From assembly GCA_023055505.1 (NCBI GenBank), contig JALIRH010000039.1, forward strand, positions 1,488,001-1,552,000: 64,000 bases of DNA, read 5' to 3'. This document shows, in pieces, positions 61,301 through 64,000 of this stretch (the stretch's first letter is position 1; each line of letters starts with the position of its first letter). This DNA is from Callipepla californica brunnescens. Taxonomy: Eukaryota; Chordata; Aves; Galliformes; Odontophoridae. A model generated the notes under the pieces. The model had not been told where the DNA came from. It did not search any database and worked only from the letters and a program-made list of their open reading frames with translations. The translations under genes were made by a program, and so were the position numbers.

Positions 61301-63341
61301 AGGGGTCCTCCTCTTGGTTTGCAATGCCAATGAAACTGCAAATGAAGAAGGAGATGCAAAAGCCCTACAGCTGGCTGGAAAGTTTCACAGTTTCATTAAA
61401 TGCTTTCTTACTATTTTCCTGATGTTGATGTTTTGTTAATTTGATCGAGACGACTTTCCCCTCACTCCAGGTTAAAAAGGATCCCCCCAAACCACCCAGA
61501 GATTCAGGCATTTGTGTTTGCACTTTCAGTAAGCGCATTGCATTTCACGGCCGATTTCTCTCTTTATGAAGCCAAAATAAGGGCCTCACAGCCTTCAAAA
61601 AAGAGAGGATTGTGATCTACAAATACAGCCACTGCAGATGGGATCGGTGGTAAAGGATATGGGATGCAGAGCTGAAGGAGCAAAGGAGAACTTTGGCCTG
61701 CTCATTTCTTTTTCAGAAAGCAAAGGAAAGTTCAAGTGTGCCCTACAAACTGGCAGTCATCCATTCTCTCACCCATCCCAAATTCCCAGCCCTGCTATGG
61801 GGATACCTGCCACTGCCATGCAGCAAAAGCATGAACGATCCCTGAGCTGCTATTACAGCCTCAAGCTATTAGAAACGGGAGAAAGCATCAGTAAAGAATG
61901 CTCATCTCCTGGTGCTGTACGTTCCCTCATCAATTATCTGTGATCCATACTTTGCTTTTGGACTTCAGCTCATACAAACACGGAAATACACTGAGAGTGA
62001 CCTGCCAAGGCCTTTCTGCAGATGATTTATGAACTGTTTTGCTTTAGTTTTCCCTAACTAAGCATTCCCAGGCTGACATTTAGTCACAGTCTGCTGATAT
62101 TTTTGATCTCAGAGCCCCACAGGGATACCAGTATGGAAATGAAGGCTTAGAGATACCAAATCAAATTGCCTCCATCTGGGTTTCACCAGGCAGCCTGGCC
62201 ACTGATGCCATGCAAGGCAAAGGTCATCACAATTTGTTGTGGGAGAACTTTCTGGAAGCGTAGAGCATTGCATTTACATTTTCTCCTTCTGGGTGGCTTC
62301 CTAGCACCTTTCTGGAAGGTTGACCCACAGGGCACCAGGGGCTTGGGGAAGGCAAACCCACTGCAACATGCACCAGACAGGGACCAAAGCATCTCCCAAT
62401 TACTGTTCAAACTTCAAGAAAAAGAAGTCTTTGTAAAGGATATGTTGCCAGTCATACTTCAAATAAGTGATACACTGATAAAGCAGAAAGTGGATGGCCT
62501 GCTGGGTAGGCAGTAAGCATATCACTCTGGCACAGGCAAATTTGAAGGACAAAAAGCTGTTTACTTCATTCGCCTTCAACAACATTGCCCTTTCTAATGC
62601 ACTGCAACTTTGACATTCTGAGCACTCAGAGCAACGATGCCAGTGCAGTCCTATTAGTAGCCCTAAAAATAGCCCCGCAAAAAATATAAATATCTCATTT
62701 ATGTAAGCACACTTTTCTTGAAGGCTAAGCGAGGCTGAACACAGTACCTTCATCTTTATGATCTCAGGGTTGTATTGCACAGCATCTCCCCACTCCTGCA
62801 TCAGTGCAGCTGTTGGCAGGCCTTTGTTAGCCAATGCTGTAATGTGTTCACTTGCTCCCCCACGAACAAGGGCAAGGAAGTCTTCCACATATTGCTTTTT
62901 GGAGGTTCTGTCTGCAAGAAAATGCATTCAGGGAGTTATCACTGAGAGGAAAAAGGAGAAAGGCCACCATACCTGGTGCCTGGACTCCTACACTGCAAGT
63001 CCTGTGCCCCTCCTGCTCCCTTGTAGCAGTACTCCCCTCCTCTTCTCCCAGCTCCATCCCTTCACCAGGCAGCAATAATACCTGCAGGTTCTTCCACTTC
63101 CCAAAGCTCCTCTCTACCACCAGGAGGAAATCCTTCCACCAGGCAACATAATAAAATGTTCTTTTCGCTGTGACACTGGTTAAAAATGAAATCATACAAG
63201 AGTTACACTTACCTCCAATCTCCTTTAAAAGGGATTTACAGCCTTCTACATTTATGCCAAGAGCCAGAGATATTTTTTTAATAGTTCCACTGATTTTAAA
63301 GCTATGCTGTGCACATTTCTGGACGTCACTCATAGAAAAAC
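58217..63341 (-). CDS. C8B: Complement component C8 beta chain, 3' part (partial)
   Basis: C8 beta is a secreted MACPF protein and paralogue of C8 alpha; it makes the contact by which C8 docks onto C5b-7. The last five coding exons are present on the minus strand: 63341-63213, 62911-62748, 61121-60968, 59769-59701 and 58368-58217. They encode about 221 C-terminal residues of about 590: the end of the MACPF domain (VEDFLALVRGGASEHITALA, LMQEWGDAVQYNPEIIK), a helical segment with EGF-like module (CRCAPCQGNG, CECICPLSHRGTAC) and a C-terminal TSP1 (NWGCWASWSPC), with the stop at 58219-58217. All junctions are GT-AG and in phase. RGGASEH and LMQEWGDAVQYNP are C8 beta rather than C8 alpha. The 5' exons lie beyond the right edge. 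It converges with C8A. Confidence 0.96.
59200..59500 (+). repeat. Possible old CR1/L3-like relic
   Basis: In a C8B intron. The stretch tttagcatctagattaatga and the later tacagagcgaccaagaag block resemble the 3' coding part of old CR1-family LINEs. Strongly diverged, so tentative. Confidence 0.35.
59701..59769 (-). CDS. C8B: C8B exon: EGF-like module
   Basis: The acceptor is tcactttcag and the donor GTGAGT. It encodes TRCECICPLSHRGTACETPS. 69 nt, phase 1 to 1. Confidence 0.97.
60727..60828 (+). repeat. CR1 3' end
   Basis: Sense CR1 with tatagcaggggggttggaat and the terminal aaccattctgcgtttctatg. Confidence 0.88.
60968..61121 (-). CDS. C8B: C8B exon: MACPF tail
   Basis: The acceptor is tccttttag and the donor GTAGGA. 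It encodes VQPLYQLVTPADFANALTIK, RRALDEFQLETSSCRCAPC and QGNGIPVLK. Parallel to the C8A exon at 50368-50590. Confidence 0.97.
61122..62747 (-). other. C8B: C8B intron
   Basis: About 1.6 kb of unique sequence; no repeat or extra exon recognised. Confidence 0.7.
62748..62911 (-). CDS. C8B: C8B exon: end of MACPF
   Basis: The acceptor is ttttcttgcag and the donor GTACTG. It encodes RTSKKQYVEDFLALVRGGAS, HITALANKGLPTAALMQE and WGDAVQYNPEIIKMK. 164 nt. Confidence 0.97.
63213..63341 (-). CDS. C8B: C8B exon: MACPF
   Basis: The acceptor is tgtgtttaag and the donor GTAAGT. It encodes FSMSDVQKCAQHSFKISGTI, SLALGINVEGCKSLLKEIG, the equivalent of the human VHACAKNDFKIGG segment. 129 nt, the same length as its C8A counterpart at 47212-47340. 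Confidence 0.93.
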
Positions 63342-64000
63342 CTTAAACACACAACAAAAACATTGCAGCATTTCAATAAAGCATTCTATTCTTTTAATGC
63401 CCTTATATGCAGAAAATAAAAGTTGGAAAAAAAAAAAAACGTAAGGGGAAAAAAAAGATGAGACGATGCCTTATTTGGGATAATCAGCAGATCTGCATGA
63501 AATGAAGTCCATGTTTCACAGAACTCTAAAACAAGGTGCAAGTGCCAGGTGGATGCTGAAAGGAGAAGGTCATAACAAGCAGCTCAGCTGCACTGGGTTA
63601 TGTGGAGCAGAAGCAGGTGGGAGTCTGATCTGTGACTTAAAACATCTGTGCCAAAGGGCTATGTCCCACCCATCCCCACCATTAGGAGTCAAGCTTGTTA
63701 GGGCTAATACAAGTCACTTTTCTCCCCATTTACTAGCTCATGTCTCCAATTCTTCACTGTCAGAAGAGCCTTAATTTTTACATGGAAGTTTCTCCATGTG
63801 AATTCTGACCCTAAAGTCTGTCCCTCTGGGACATGTCTGCCTACAGCAAAAGTCAGCAACCTTCAAGCCATCAGAAGAGCAAACAGACTGAGTGTTGCAC
63901 ACTGCAGTCCATTAAACGCTTTCACAAATAGACAATGAAGGCAGTTCCTCACTTCCATGCCAATGAATAAATAAGAGAGTGTGGCTATTGATTAATGTCA
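63342..64000 (-). other. C8B: C8B intron running to window edge
   Basis: Unique sequence with a short poly-A near 63427. The next upstream C8B exon is not in the window. Confidence 0.7.

Overview
This is vertebrate nuclear DNA, almost certainly from a bird and most likely a galliform such as chicken. Genes are split into short exons with GT-AG junctions, introns are compact, and about twenty CR1 retrotransposon 3' ends lie between and inside the genes. No bacterial, viral or organellar gene was recognised. Species-level identity is inference.

Four genes are recognised, in the order known from other vertebrates. (1) 137-2907, plus strand: the last three coding exons of PRKAA2 (AMPK alpha-2), followed by a probable long 3' UTR. 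(2) 10812-29568, minus strand: FYB2 (C1orf168, an ADAP/FYB-family adaptor). I rebuilt it as 17 coding exons whose reading phases all agree, giving 637 codons plus a stop. (3) 33389-52041, plus strand: C8A (complement C8 alpha), ten secure exons plus one tentative propeptide exon; the signal-peptide exon was not found. (4) 58217-63341, minus strand: the last five coding exons of C8B (complement C8 beta), which continues past the right edge. PRKAA2 and FYB2 converge, FYB2 and C8A diverge across about 3.8 kb, and C8A and C8B converge across about 6.2 kb.

C8A and C8B are paralogous MACPF proteins that work together. C8 joins C5b-7, starts membrane insertion of the attack complex and seeds C9. Both show TSP1, EGF-like and MACPF segments in this window, and C8A also shows an LDLRA module. 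C8A keeps the cysteine that links it to C8 gamma. PRKAA2 (energy-sensing kinase) and FYB2 (signalling adaptor) have no known functional tie to complement; they are neighbours by conserved synteny.

The rest is introns, UTR and spacer with CR1 copies (one nested pair), a (CA)n microsatellite, poly-T runs and a 43-bp tandem duplication. No novel multi-gene system was found. The items most worth checking are an in-phase, transmembrane-like open frame inside a C8A intron, the tentative C8A propeptide exon, the 9-nt FYB2 start exon, and the FYB2 stop codon that overlaps a splice-donor-like site.
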